64,000 nt of DNA from JBLNCE01 sp050260415 (GCA_050260415.1 JBLNCE010000055.1:30185-94184), one strand, 5' to 3'. Shown: positions 17,219 through 25,337, numbered from the stretch's first letter. The notes: generated by a model not told the origin, from the letters alone. Numbers and translations are program-made.

Positions 17219-18247
17219 ATGTATTTACCTATCGCGGATGCGGTCGTAAATCCGATCGCCCTGGTCGTCATCGGTTTCTGCGTGGGTATCCTGGGTGGTT
17301 TCTTCGGCGTCGGCGGCGCCTTCATGGTTACACCCGCCCTGAACATCTTCGGCTTTCCCATGGCCTATGCCATCGGAACCGATGTCGCCCACATCTTCGG
17401 CAAGTCTATCGTCTCAACATACAAGCACGCCCTATTGAAACATGTCGACTGGAAGCTGGGCGCCGTCGTCGGTTTGCTGGGCATGTTCGGGGTCAATCTC
17501 GGTAAGGACATGGTGCTCTACCTGGAAAAGGTGAATCTGGTCGGACCCATCGTCAGGATCGTTTATATGCTCCTGCTCTTTACGATCGGCGGTCTCATGC
17601 TCATGGAGTGCCTCAGCAAAAAAGCCGCTAGCTCGGACAGGGATGAGGCCGGCATAAGCAGGGTCGCCCGGAGAATTCGCGGCTTGAAGATCCCACCCGT
17701 GCTATCGTTTCCCCAATCCGGCATCGAGTCCGTCTCCATCTGGGCAGTGGTCTTGCTTGGCGTCTTTACCGGCTTCGTCTCGGGTTTCCTCGGGGTGGGT
17801 GGAGGTTTCGTGCGTGTACCGATGTTTATCTATCTATTGGGGTTACCGACGGTGATCGCGGTCGGGACGGACCTGTTGGCCATCTTGATCTCCAACGCTT
17901 GGGGTGCATACATATACGCCACGGCGGGTAAGGTGGAGCTGGTGGGAGCGGCGGTCATGCTTCTTGGCGCCGGGGTCGGCGCGCAGTTGGGGTCGCTTGC
18001 GACCGCTTTCATCAAAGGGATGCAAATCAGGCTGTATTTTGCCATCACTGTGCTGCTCGCCGGGGCATCGGTGGTCCTGAAACAGTTCGGGCTCGACCGG
18101 GTGGCCGGGTATCTTATGTTGGGGTCGGCTCTGGCGCTCAGCGCGTGGATCCTGATCTTGCTCGTGAGAGAGGTCGCCGCGGGCAAAAGGAGGATCGAGG
18201 CGTCGGCGTTCGGAGAGGCGGCGGCGGGAAAAGATAGTGTTGAGTGA
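17219..18247 (+). CDS. TauE/SafE-family anion permease
   Basis: The 342-residue integral membrane protein has eight or so hydrophobic segments in two repeated halves. Each half carries the family signature: CVGILGGFFGVGGAFMVTP near residue 20 and GFVSGFLGVGGGFVRVP near residue 190. The family exports or imports sulfite, sulfonates and other small organic anions. ATG at 17219 is chosen because GGGAGGATTGAGT lies upstream; the longer frame from 17135 has no site. Neighbours are the 53-residue membrane protein and a hydroxy-acid racemase homologue, so an organic acid or sulfonate end product of the upstream sugar pathway is a possible cargo. That assignment is weak. Confidence 0.85.
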   Translation: MYLPIADAVVNPIALVVIGFCVGILGGFFGVGGAFMVTPALNIFGFPMAYAIGTDVAHIFGKSIVSTYKHALLKHVDWKLGAVVGLLGMFGVNLGKDMVLYLEKVNLVGPIVRIVYMLLLFTIGGLMLMECLSKKAASSDRDEAGISRVARRIRGLKIPPVLSFPQSGIESVSIWAVVLLGVFTGFVSGFLGVGGGFVRVPMFIYLLGLPTVIAVGTDLLAILISNAWGAYIYATAGKVELVGAAVMLLGAGVGAQLGSLATAFIKGMQIRLYFAITVLLAGASVVLKQFGLDRVAGYLMLGSALALSAWILILLVREVAAGKRRIEASAFGEAAAGKDSVE

Positions 18248-18265
18248 GGATGACTCCTCACTCAA
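18240..18265. terminator. Bidirectional hairpin between convergent tauE and rpoD
   Basis: TTGAGTGAGGA-TGAC-TCCTCACTCAA is a perfect 11-bp stem with a 4-nt loop. It overlaps the stop codon of the TauE gene (18245-18247) and that of rpoD (18258-18260). It can fold in both transcripts and is likely the shared terminator, although flanking U-runs are weak (AATAAAG on the right, GATAG on the left). Confidence 0.65.
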
Positions 18266-19364
18266 TAAAGTCCTTCAACTGCTTGCTCCGGCTAGGGTGC
18301 CTGAGTTTTCTCAGGGCTTTGGCCTCGATCTGGCGGATCCTCTCCCTCGTCACGCCGAAGTACTGTCCGACCTCCTCCAGGGTACGGGCGCGGCCGTCCT
18401 CCATGCCGAAACGGAGGCGCAAGACCTTTTTCTCCCGCGTGGTCATCGTGTCCAGGATTTCCGCGAGCTTCTCCTGGAGCAGGCTGAAAGACGCCGCTTC
18501 CGCCGGCGCCGGCGTATCGTTGTCTTCGACAAAATCGCCGAGACGGCTGTCTTCTTCTTCACCGATGGGCGTTTCCAGGGAGACTGGTTCCTGGGCGATC
18601 TTGACGATCTCGCGCACGCGGTCCACGCCTATCTCCATTTCCGCCGCGATCTCTTCCACGGAGGGTTCCCTGCCGAGCACCTGGACCAGTTGGCGCGAGA
18701 CGCGGTTAAACTTGTTGATTGTCTCCACCATATGGACCGGGATACGGATCGTGCGCGCTTGGTCGGCGATGGCCCTGGTGATGGCCTGGCGGATCCACCA
18801 CGTCGCATAGGTGCTGAACTTATATCCCTTGCGGTAGTCGAATTTTTCCACCGCTTTGATCAAGCCCAGGTTGCCTTCCTGGATCAGATCCAAGAAGTGC
18901 ATGCCGCGCCCGGCGTAGCGCCGGGCAATACTCACCACGAGGCGCAGGTTGGCCTCGGCCAAGTGCCTCTTGGCGCTCTCGTCACCTTGCTCCGCGCGTT
19001 TGGCGAGGTCGACTTCCTCCGCCGCGTCAAGCAGGGGAACACGGCCGATTTCCTTGAGATACATGCGTACCGGATCGTCAATGGCAATGCCCTCGGGCAG
19101 TGAAAGGTCGATCTCCGCCTCCGCCTCGGTTGGTGCAAGGACGGCGGGGAATGGAAAGCCGGTCTCGTCCGCCGCGGGCAGGACCTCAACGCCGCTGCTG
19201 GCCAGGGCCTTGTAGAGCGCGTCAATTTGCTCTGGCGCCAGTTCCACCCGGTCCAAGGTGTCCATGATCTCCTGGTGGGTGACTGAGCCCTTCTTCTCGC
19301 CTTTGCTCAGGAGTTCCCTAACAGCGGAGATGCTGGCGATCTCGAAGTCCTTGCCGTTCTCCAC
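18258..19364 (-). CDS. rpoD: RNA polymerase primary sigma factor (SigA/RpoD)
   Basis: The 368-residue protein has the domains of a group 1 sigma factor in order. Region 1.1 is at residues 1-70 (AVRELLSKGEKKGSVTHQEI). Region 1.2 begins at DPVRMYLKEIGRVPLL. Region 2 includes ANLRLVVSIARRYAGRGM and FSTYATWWIRQAITRAI, which contacts the -10 element. Region 3 includes VETINKFNRVSRQLVQ, and region 4.2 has TLEEVGQYFGVTRERIRQIE, which binds the -35 element. It directs housekeeping transcription. GTG at 19364 is the likely start, with AGGGAGG 12 nt upstream (a long spacing); a longer frame to 19472 would add residues unlike the family. No dnaG gene is adjacent, unlike many Bacillota. A consensus promoter lies about 170 bp upstream. 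Confidence 0.95.
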   Translation of the reverse strand: MENGKDFEIASISAVRELLSKGEKKGSVTHQEIMDTLDRVELAPEQIDALYKALASSGVEVLPAADETGFPFPAVLAPTEAEAEIDLSLPEGIAIDDPVRMYLKEIGRVPLLDAAEEVDLAKRAEQGDESAKRHLAEANLRLVVSIARRYAGRGMHFLDLIQEGNLGLIKAVEKFDYRKGYKFSTYATWWIRQAITRAIADQARTIRIPVHMVETINKFNRVSRQLVQVLGREPSVEEIAAEMEIGVDRVREIVKIAQEPVSLETPIGEEEDSRLGDFVEDNDTPAPAEAASFSLLQEKLAEILDTMTTREKKVLRLRFGMEDGRARTLEEVGQYFGVTRERIRQIEAKALRKLRHPSRSKQLKDFIE

Positions 19365-19535
19365 GTCGTGTTCCGTCCTCCCTAGGTGACGCTCGCGCCG
19401 GTTTTGCAGGTGGGTGCTGAACAGGAGGCCTCCCTGCCGCCTACACGGATGTGTTCTTGACAACGGATTCATTCTGTGTTATGGTTTAATTAATTCAGTG
19501 TATACTTATGATATGATAGGCATATTCCGCTATAT

Positions 19536-19564
19536 ATTATACCATAAAATTGAGTTTTTGTCAA
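19536..19564 (-). promoter_or_regulatory. Perfect consensus sigma-A promoter for rpoD
   Basis: Read leftward, TTGACA (19564-19559), a 17-bp AT-rich spacer and TATAAT (19541-19536) match the consensus exactly. The start site should fall near 19529, giving an untranslated leader of about 165 nt before GTG 19364. The surrounding 19480-19560 is markedly AT-rich. The rest of the 19365-19722 gap holds a GC-rich inverted repeat (19624-19653) and no gene. Confidence 0.85.
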
Positions 19565-19722
19565 GGAAATCTTTGCGCTCCCATTGGCCACGGGCGGGTC
19601 GGAACAGAGTCGCGAGAAGTGATAAGGGTTTGCGCGGGCGGGCGCAGACCCTTTGTTATTTCGAGAAATCTAGAAGAAGTGGGAAAATCCCCATCTCAGC
19701 CGGCGGCGCTGTCCGGCTTTTA

Positions 19723-20877
19723 TCATCCCCGGAGGGACTGCACGGCCTTTCCCAGCTCGATGACTTGTTCGATATCGCCCTCGGGCGGCAGGATATCGCC
19801 AATATTGACGAGGACCCGATTCCTAAAGGCTTTGGCGATGCGGAGGCCGAAGTTCACGATTTCCCGCGTGGGCAACCGCTGCGTCAAGAGCGTGGCCGGA
19901 ACGCCGCAGTAGCAGTGGAGGTCTTCCCCGGCCGCGACGGCCAGTTCCTCGGGTGTATAATTGAACATCGGCGCCGGCGTACAGCCGTCCAGGAGGTCAA
20001 AACCGGTTTCCTTGATGAAGGGGAAGAAGCTCCGGAAGTTGCCGTCGAGGTGGGTGGAGATTAACTTGCCCGCCCGGTGGAGGATGCTGGTCGCCTTTTG
20101 ATAATAGGGGATGCAGTACTTGCGGTAGAAAGGCGGCGCGATCAGGTTCTCGTCGGCGTGATCCGAGATAATGGCCAGCCTGGCCGGGGCCTGGGCCGCC
20201 AGTTCCACCAGTTTCAGTTTGTGTTCGGTCATGAACTCGAGCATCTCCAGGACCACGTTTTCATGGTCATAGAGCGCGTAGATTACTTGCTCGAAGCCCA
20301 TCAGATCGTGCACCAGCTGGCCAAAGGGCGAGCGCCAGAGCACCAGATCGCAGACGCCGAAGCCTTCCGTCTCGCGGTGAAACTTCTCGATCTCGTGGAA
20401 GGCCGGCGTGAAATGCTGGTGCGCCAGGGCATACTTGATGGCTTCCAGGTCCTTCAGTTCCTTCACGAAATGCTCGATCGGCGCCCAGGAACCATCCGCG
20501 GCCAACTGGTGCCTGGCCCGGAGGGTTCCGCGGGGTGTGGTTAGAGTCGTGATCTTGAACGGGCCCTCTCGGGTAATCTCCTCCGTGACCTTGTCGTCGT
20601 ATGAGATCTTGACCCAGGCCGCCATATGCACGGGTAGGCCCCAGTCGTATTCCCGGTAAAAATCGAGGAAGGTCATCCTGCCCATCCTGCCCGGCAGACG
20701 GCTCGGCCGCCGGTGAAAACCCTCCGCGTCCGGGATATAGGCGCCGGGACCGAAGATCTCCTCCTCGCCCATCTCCTTGCGCGTGCATTCGTACCAGGTT
20801 GAGATGTCGGGGAAGAAGGGCAGCCGGTCGAGGGGTTTCTTCTCGAGCAGGTTGAAGAAGCGTTCGCGGTTGGTCAA
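19723..20877 (-). CDS. Uroporphyrinogen decarboxylase (URO-D) family protein
   Basis: The 384-residue protein has the URO-D/MtaA-type TIM-barrel fold: LTNRERFFNLLEKKPLDRLP at the N-terminus, LVLWRSPFGQLVHDLMGFEQ near residue 170, ISDHADENL near 235, STHLDGNF near 275 and CYCGVPATLLTQ near 322. The His and Cys in the last two could bind zinc, as in corrinoid methyltransferases of this family. Proteins of this branch often sit in sugar-catabolic operons with unknown reactions, so a role in haem synthesis is unlikely. TTG at 20877 is chosen because GGGAGGGG lies 5 nt upstream. A longer frame to 21060 would translate a hexamer repeat into Ile-Pro runs. It is the last gene of the leftward transporter operon. 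Confidence 0.75.
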   Translation of the reverse strand: MTNRERFFNLLEKKPLDRLPFFPDISTWYECTRKEMGEEEIFGPGAYIPDAEGFHRRPSRLPGRMGRMTFLDFYREYDWGLPVHMAAWVKISYDDKVTEEITREGPFKITTLTTPRGTLRARHQLAADGSWAPIEHFVKELKDLEAIKYALAHQHFTPAFHEIEKFHRETEGFGVCDLVLWRSPFGQLVHDLMGFEQVIYALYDHENVVLEMLEFMTEHKLKLVELAAQAPARLAIISDHADENLIAPPFYRKYCIPYYQKATSILHRAGKLISTHLDGNFRSFFPFIKETGFDLLDGCTPAPMFNYTPEELAVAAGEDLHCYCGVPATLLTQRLPTREIVNFGLRIAKAFRNRVLVNIGDILPPEGDIEQVIELGKAVQSLRG

Positions 20878-20959
20878 ATAATCCCCTCCCTGGGATAACG
20901 TGGGTTCCAAAGCCTTAAGTGTCCCTTCCAATTGGTGTAGGATGACCTCAAAGGTCAAA

Positions 20960-21124
20960 GCCTTCAACTTGATCGGGGTCGGTATCGGTATCGGGATCGA
21001 TATAAATGCCAGTATCGGGATCGGGACCGGCATCACGACGCTTCCGCCCATTGATTGCACGGCGGAATCGTAGGATGGAAATACGACACCCGATTGCGAC
21101 CCCGATACCGACCCCGACTCCGAA
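20960..21124. repeat. Hexamer repeat R4 (TATCGG type) with inverted arms
   Basis: The gap between the oxidoreductase and URO-D genes holds hexamers GGTATC, GGTATC, GGGATC on the left and their complements on the right. CGGGGTCGGTATCGG (20974-20988) pairs perfectly with 21102-21116. The outer ends CCTTC / GAAGG also pair. The whole can fold into a large hairpin. A related copy lies at 25038-25210. Confidence 0.75.
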
Positions 21125-21137
21125 GGGCACTTTTCGG

Positions 21138-22406
21138 TTATTTCATCCGTTTCCTCACATCAGCTACGAACCTATCCATCTCCACCACCGTACTCTCCAC
21201 GCGGGCTTTCTCCGCCGCGAGCGCGATGAGATGGCTGTTGATCGTATCCGCCGTGATCCTGGACGAGGCCTGGCCGCCCAGGCCGTTGATGGACCGTACG
21301 AAATCGCGCATGAGGTTGAAGTCGCCGCCGCCGTGTTTGTCCTGCTCCGCATCGAGACGAATGACGTCGCGTGCGCCCGAGGCGAAATCGACGACCTCGA
21401 TCTCCGCCTTGTGGAGGTTGCCGCGCATCTGGCCCTTGGTGCCCATGAACTTCATGGTGCGGTTGAACTCGTCCGTGAAGGCGCACATGGACATGTTGAT
21501 GGTGACGTCATTGGCGTACTGCAAGCATAACACCTGGTGATCGACCACGTCGTTGTCGCACTTGTAGACGCAGCGGCCGTAGGGGCCGTCCTTTAAAGCT
21601 TTAAGCCGTCCCTCCGGGCTCGTGTCCACGCTGATGACGGTGGAGGAAAAGCCCGAGTTCTCCCGGAGATAGACGTCCGGGGCGTAGAACATGCACTCGT
21701 ACTTGGCCGGACAGCCGTCCAGACACCGATCGGCGGCGCCCTTGGGAGCGTTCTTGGCGTTGAAATAGGTTAGGTCGCCGAAGGAGGAGACCTTGGTGCA
21801 GTCCGCGCCGACCAGCCAGAGGAAGGCATCCATGTCATGACAGCATTTGGAGAGGATCATCGGGCAGGATTCCTGCGCATTGCGCCAGTTACCGCGGACG
21901 AAGCTGTGCGCGAAGTGCATGATGCCAACATTCTCCGCGTAATGCAATGACATGAGGCGCCCGATGCGGCCTTCGTCCAGGAACCGCTTGAGCGTCTGCA
22001 TGAACCACATGTAACGCATGACGTAACATAGCATAAAGATCTTATCGTAGTTCTTGGCTAGATCCCCGATACGCAAGACTTCCTCCGCCTCGGTGGAGAT
22101 GGGCTTCTCCAGTAGGATGTGGTAGCCCTTTTCCATGGCCTTGAGGGCGGGCTGGAAGTGCATCTTGTCCCAGGTGCAGATGAGGATGGCGTCGGCCATC
22201 CTTGGCCTGTCGAGCAGGTCCTCCCATTTGGCGAAGGCCATCGCATCCTTTATGCCGTGGAGTTCCTGAAACTTCTTGCGCCTATCCTCCCGCGGCTCCG
22301 CCACGGCCACGAACTGCAACTCGTCCGGATTGGCCAGGGCATAGCTGCCGTAGGCGTTCATACCCCGGTCGCCGGCGCCCAAGAGTACTGATGTGACTTT
22401 TTTCAC
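21138..22406 (-). CDS. Gfo/Idh/MocA-family oxidoreductase
   Basis: The 422-residue NAD(P)-dependent sugar or inositol dehydrogenase-like protein has a Rossmann start (VLLGAGDRGMNAYG, residues 7-20). The family motif GYHILLEKPISTEAEE follows near residue 93, then a long C-terminal substrate domain. CCHDMDAFLWLVG near 190 carries the catalytic-type Asp/His segment. A cysteine-rich insert, CLDGCPAKYECMFYAPD near residue 228, may bind a metal or disulfide-lock a loop. GTG at 22406 is chosen because GGGAGGG lies 9 nt upstream; the longer frame runs into the permease gene. It follows the RbsC-type permease by 22 nt, so the imported sugar is probably its substrate. Confidence 0.85.
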   Translation of the reverse strand: MKKVTSVLLGAGDRGMNAYGSYALANPDELQFVAVAEPREDRRKKFQELHGIKDAMAFAKWEDLLDRPRMADAILICTWDKMHFQPALKAMEKGYHILLEKPISTEAEEVLRIGDLAKNYDKIFMLCYVMRYMWFMQTLKRFLDEGRIGRLMSLHYAENVGIMHFAHSFVRGNWRNAQESCPMILSKCCHDMDAFLWLVGADCTKVSSFGDLTYFNAKNAPKGAADRCLDGCPAKYECMFYAPDVYLRENSGFSSTVISVDTSPEGRLKALKDGPYGRCVYKCDNDVVDHQVLCLQYANDVTINMSMCAFTDEFNRTMKFMGTKGQMRGNLHKAEIEVVDFASGARDVIRLDAEQDKHGGGDFNLMRDFVRSINGLGGQASSRITADTINSHLIALAAEKARVESTVVEMDRFVADVRKRMK

Positions 22407-22428
22407 CTCTGTTATCCCTCCCGCCGTA

Positions 22429-23436
22429 TTAGGCGTTCCGCCTGATGTACCCGATGGAGACCGCCACGAGCATGACCAGGCCGGTAACGCACTTCTGGTA
22501 ATTCGAGTTGATGGACATGAGCACCAGGGCATTGCTGATGAGGCCGATGAGCACCACGCCCAGCAGGATGCTGAGGGCGGAGCCCTTGCCGCCGTTCAAG
22601 GCGATGCCGCCCACGATGATGGAGGCCAGAGCGTCAAGGGAGTAGGAATCACCCGTATTGTACATGGCCTGCGAGACCCGGGAGACCAGGATCATGGCGG
22701 CCAGCGCGTTCATGAGGCCCACGACGATATAGGCCTTGATGAGCGTGGCATCCGTATTGATGCCGGAGACATAGGCCGCCTTCCTGTTGCCGCCGGTCGC
22801 GTAGAGGAAACGGCCGTATTTTGTATATCTCAACACGACGAAGGAGATGAGCAGAGCCAAGAGGAGGAAGGGGATGGAGGCCGGTACGCGGCTGAAGATA
22901 TAGCCCCTGCCAAGGAAAGTGAACTTGTCACCCAGGTAGTAGTAGGTCATGTGGGTGAGAATCAGGGCCAACCCGCTATAGATGAAACTGAAACAGAGCG
23001 TGATGATGAAGGAGGGCGCCTTGGTCTTGACAACGGTGATGCCGTTGATCGCTCCCAAAAGGGCGCCGCTGAGCACGGCCGCCACCACCGCCAAGTACGG
23101 GGCGTAAGGTGCTAGCGCGGGCAGGACCGAAGGACCGGTCGTGCCGCCGATTTTTTGGATGATCATGCCCATGACCACGCCGATTACCGAGACCTGGGCG
23201 CCCACGGAGATGTCGATCTCGCCCGCGATCAGCAGCATCCCGACGCCGCTGGCCACGATGCCCAGGACCGCGATGGCCTGAAAGAGGTTAAGGAAGTTTT
23301 GCGGCATGAGGAAGCGGGGATTGACGATCCAGGCGATGAGGCAGATCAGGATGATGACGGCCAGGATCGCCAGGTACTGCATGTTCAACATTCTCTTGGG
23401 CTTCAGGTCGGTCAAGGACGGCGCGATTATCTTCAT
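22429..23436 (-). CDS. Sugar ABC transporter permease (RbsC/XylH-like)
   Basis: The 335-residue membrane protein of the BPD_transp_2 family has about ten hydrophobic segments and the conserved inner-membrane stretch GVGMLLIAGEIDISVGAQVSV near residue 65. It also has YATGGNRKAAYVSGINTDA near 215 and IVGGIALNGGKGSALSILLG near 270, the usual ATPase-contact and C-terminal motifs. It forms the channel of a ribose/xylose/galactose-type importer. Its ATG overlaps the stop of the ATPase gene by 4 nt (ATGA), which indicates translational coupling. Confidence 0.9.
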   Translation of the reverse strand: MKIIAPSLTDLKPKRMLNMQYLAILAVIILICLIAWIVNPRFLMPQNFLNLFQAIAVLGIVASGVGMLLIAGEIDISVGAQVSVIGVVMGMIIQKIGGTTGPSVLPALAPYAPYLAVVAAVLSGALLGAINGITVVKTKAPSFIITLCFSFIYSGLALILTHMTYYYLGDKFTFLGRGYIFSRVPASIPFLLLALLISFVVLRYTKYGRFLYATGGNRKAAYVSGINTDATLIKAYIVVGLMNALAAMILVSRVSQAMYNTGDSYSLDALASIIVGGIALNGGKGSALSILLGVVLIGLISNALVLMSINSNYQKCVTGLVMLVAVSIGYIRRNA

Positions 23437-24944
23437 ATTGAACCTTCTCCTTCCCCGACGCCCATCGCATGGCGCAGGATATTTTCTTCGGTAAGCTCCC
23501 CGCCTTCGAGGATTTTGGCCAGGCGGCCGTGGTACATGACGCCGACCCGGTCGCAGATCGAGAGCAGTTCCGGGTTGTCGGAGGAGATCATGATGATGAT
23601 CTTGCCTTGACCGGCCAGTTCGTCCATGATCTTGTAGATCTCACCCTTGGCGCCCACGTCGATGCCGACCGTCGGTTCGTCGATGATGAGGATATCCGCC
23701 CGGGCATAGAGCCACTTGGCCAGGACTACCTTCTGCTGGTTACCGCCGCTGAGGTTGCTCACCAGTTGTTGGTTGGAAGGGGTCTTGACCGTCAGGCGGC
23801 GCGACATCTCCTCGGTTTCTTTCTGTTCCCGGCCCAGATGCATGAAGAAGCCCAGAGTCTTGGCGAACTGGACCAGGCTTATATTCTCGAAGATGGGGCG
23901 CTCCATGACAAGGCCGGTCGATTTGCGATCCTCGGTGAGGAAGCCGATCCCCTTTCTGATGGCGTCCTTGGGGTTGCGCGGGGTGAGGTCCCTGCCCTCG
24001 TACATGAGCCGGCCCGAGGCCTTCTTGTCCAGGCCGAAGATGGCGCGGGCCAACTCCGTGCGGCCCGAGCCGACCAAGCCTCCGAGGCCGAAGATCTCCC
24101 CGCGCCCCACCGAAAAGGAGATATGCTCCAGGACACCGGGATGATGGTAGTCCCGGATTTCCAGGCAAGCATGACCCTTGGTCTCCCGGCGTTGGCGTTG
24201 ATAGAGGGAGGTCGAAGTACGGCCGATCATCTCGCGGATTATCTCATCCAGGCTGGTCTCCTTTACGTGGTGCGTGGCGATCTTCTTCCCGTCCTTCAGG
24301 ACCGTGACCCGCTGGCAGATCCCGATGATCTCGCCGAGGTTGTGGGAGATGTAAATCACGCTGACCCCCGTCTCCGTATAGCGGTGGATCAGCTTGAAGA
24401 GTATCTGCTTACCCTTTTCGTCCAGCGAAGCCGTGGGCTCATCCAGGATGAGGATCTTGGGATGCTGGGAAGAGGCTTTGGCCAGGCTCACGAGCCTGCG
24501 CTCGATGAAAGTGAGGCTGCTGATCTTCCGCTGCGGATTGATGGGAATCTCGAGCTTATCCAGAAGCTCCGCCGCGGCCCGAGTGCAGTCCCCGTAAGCG
24601 ACAAAGCCCGCCCGGGTGGGAAGATGGTGAAGGTAGATATTCTCGGCCACGGTGAGCTCCTCGACCAATTGGTTCTCCTGGTGCACGGTCTGAATGCCAA
24701 GTTCCATGGCCTGGGCCGGATCCAGGGCATGGAAGGTCTGGCCGTCGATGACGATCTGCCCGCCGTCCGGCCGCAGCGAGCCGGCGATGATCTCGATCAA
24801 GGTCGATTTGCCGGCGCCGTTCTGGCCCACGAGCGCATGGACCTCCCCCGCCGCCAGGGTAAAGTCGACCTTGTCAAGGGCCTGGACGCCGGGGTAGCTC
24901 TTATTGAGTCCGCGGATTTCCAGGACGTTTTTCTGTTCCATCAA
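23433..24944 (-). CDS. Sugar ABC transporter ATP-binding protein (RbsA/MglA-like)
   Basis: The 503-residue protein has two tandem ABC domains. The first has Walker A GQNGAGKST near residue 38 and Walker B ILILDEPTASLDEKG near 165. The second has the degenerate Walker A GLVGSGRTEL near 283, then signature LSGGNQQKVVLAKWL near 400 and Walker B ILIIDEPTVGIDVGAKGE. This fused layout is typical of pentose/hexose importers. It powers the permease at 22429 and works with the binding protein at 25338, from which it is separated by a 393-bp gap full of repeats and a strong hairpin. Lower expression than the binding protein is likely. Confidence 0.92.
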   Translation of the reverse strand: MMEQKNVLEIRGLNKSYPGVQALDKVDFTLAAGEVHALVGQNGAGKSTLIEIIAGSLRPDGGQIVIDGQTFHALDPAQAMELGIQTVHQENQLVEELTVAENIYLHHLPTRAGFVAYGDCTRAAAELLDKLEIPINPQRKISSLTFIERRLVSLAKASSQHPKILILDEPTASLDEKGKQILFKLIHRYTETGVSVIYISHNLGEIIGICQRVTVLKDGKKIATHHVKETSLDEIIREMIGRTSTSLYQRQRRETKGHACLEIRDYHHPGVLEHISFSVGRGEIFGLGGLVGSGRTELARAIFGLDKKASGRLMYEGRDLTPRNPKDAIRKGIGFLTEDRKSTGLVMERPIFENISLVQFAKTLGFFMHLGREQKETEEMSRRLTVKTPSNQQLVSNLSGGNQQKVVLAKWLYARADILIIDEPTVGIDVGAKGEIYKIMDELAGQGKIIIMISSDNPELLSICDRVGVMYHGRLAKILEGGELTEENILRHAMGVGEGEGSI

Positions 24945-24980
24945 TGGTCCCCTCGCGCTACGCCTCGATTAAATAAAAGC

Positions 24981-25037
24981 GTTGTGAAAAACCTCGTTAT
25001 CGCGGTTTCGATGAAGGCCCTCTCCCCCTCGGTCCCC
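24981..25037. repeat. Family A repeat, left part
   Basis: GTTGTGAAAAACCTC through GATGAAGGCCCTCTCCCCCTCGG closely matches 587-642 in the same orientation. It ends with CCCTCGGTCCCC (25026-25037), which is repeated exactly at 25211-25222 on the far side of the intervening element. The element therefore looks split by an insertion. Confidence 0.75.
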
Positions 25038-25210
25038 ATAAGCGCTAACTTAGGTACAATAGACTGAGATCGGGGCCGGTATCGGAATCGGGGTCGAAGG
25101 TTTTTTCTAGGATATCGAGTGCAGCGGTATCGATTCCGATAGCGATACCGATTCCGACCCCGAGGAAGGACCAATTAAGCGTAGTAAGAAGATTAAAGCT
25201 AGCGCATATG
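25038..25210. mobile_element. MITE-like hexamer repeat R5 with terminal inverted repeats
   Basis: About 173 bp lie between two copies of CCCTCGGTCCCC. The ends ATAAGCGCTAACTT and (on the other strand) ATATGCGCTAGCTT agree at 12 of 14 positions, like terminal inverted repeats. Inside are inverted hexamer arms: CGGGGCCGGTATCGGAATCG (about 25075-25094) against CGATACCGATTCCGACCCCG (about 25144-25163). There is no coding capacity. Movement by a transposase encoded elsewhere would fit, and the 12-bp flanking duplication would be the target duplication. This is inferred from one copy. Confidence 0.5.
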
Positions 25211-25252
25211 CCCTCGGTCCCCCCTCTCCCGCGCGTGCGGGAGAGGGGGGAT
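25211..25252. repeat. Family A repeat, right part (hairpin)
   Basis: CCCTCGGTCCCC then CCTCTCCCGCGCGTGCGGGAGAGG, a hairpin like the cores at 8573-8635 and 35342-35405. With 24981-25037 it would make one continuous element once the insert is removed. Confidence 0.65.
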
Positions 25253-25266
25253 GAAAGGCAAGGATC

Positions 25267-25301
25267 ATTCAGGGGCCAGGGGAAACCCCCGGCCCCTGAA
25301 T
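25267..25301 (-). terminator. Strong hairpin after sugar-binding protein gene
   Basis: ATTCAGGGGCC (25267-25277) pairs perfectly with GGCCCCTGAAT (25291-25301), and an inner GGGG/CCCC extends the stem. It starts 37 nt past the stop of the leftward binding-protein gene. No clear U-tract follows on the leftward strand, so it is more likely an attenuator or mRNA-stabilising structure that favours binding-protein expression over the ATPase and permease. Confidence 0.55.
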
Positions 25302-25337
25302 CAAAGAGTCTTTATAACACAAGCACTGCTGGAATCG

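Noticed and set aside
19624..19653. GC-rich inverted repeat (AAGGGT...ACCCTT) as terminator of the URO-D-like operon
   Set aside because: The stem has mismatches, and on the leftward strand no U-run follows it. The T-rich side faces the direction with no gene, so its role is unclear.
20878..21060. N-terminal extension of the URO-D-like protein with repeated Ile-Pro
   Set aside because: The extension is translation of hexamer repeat R4. The TTG at 20877 has a proper ribosome binding site and gives the family N-terminus.
23469..25067. A 532-codon open frame antisense to the RbsA-like ATPase gene
   Set aside because: It is the mirror of a clearly conserved ABC protein, produced by GC-rich third-position bias. 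Its translation has no recognisable domain and no ribosome binding site.
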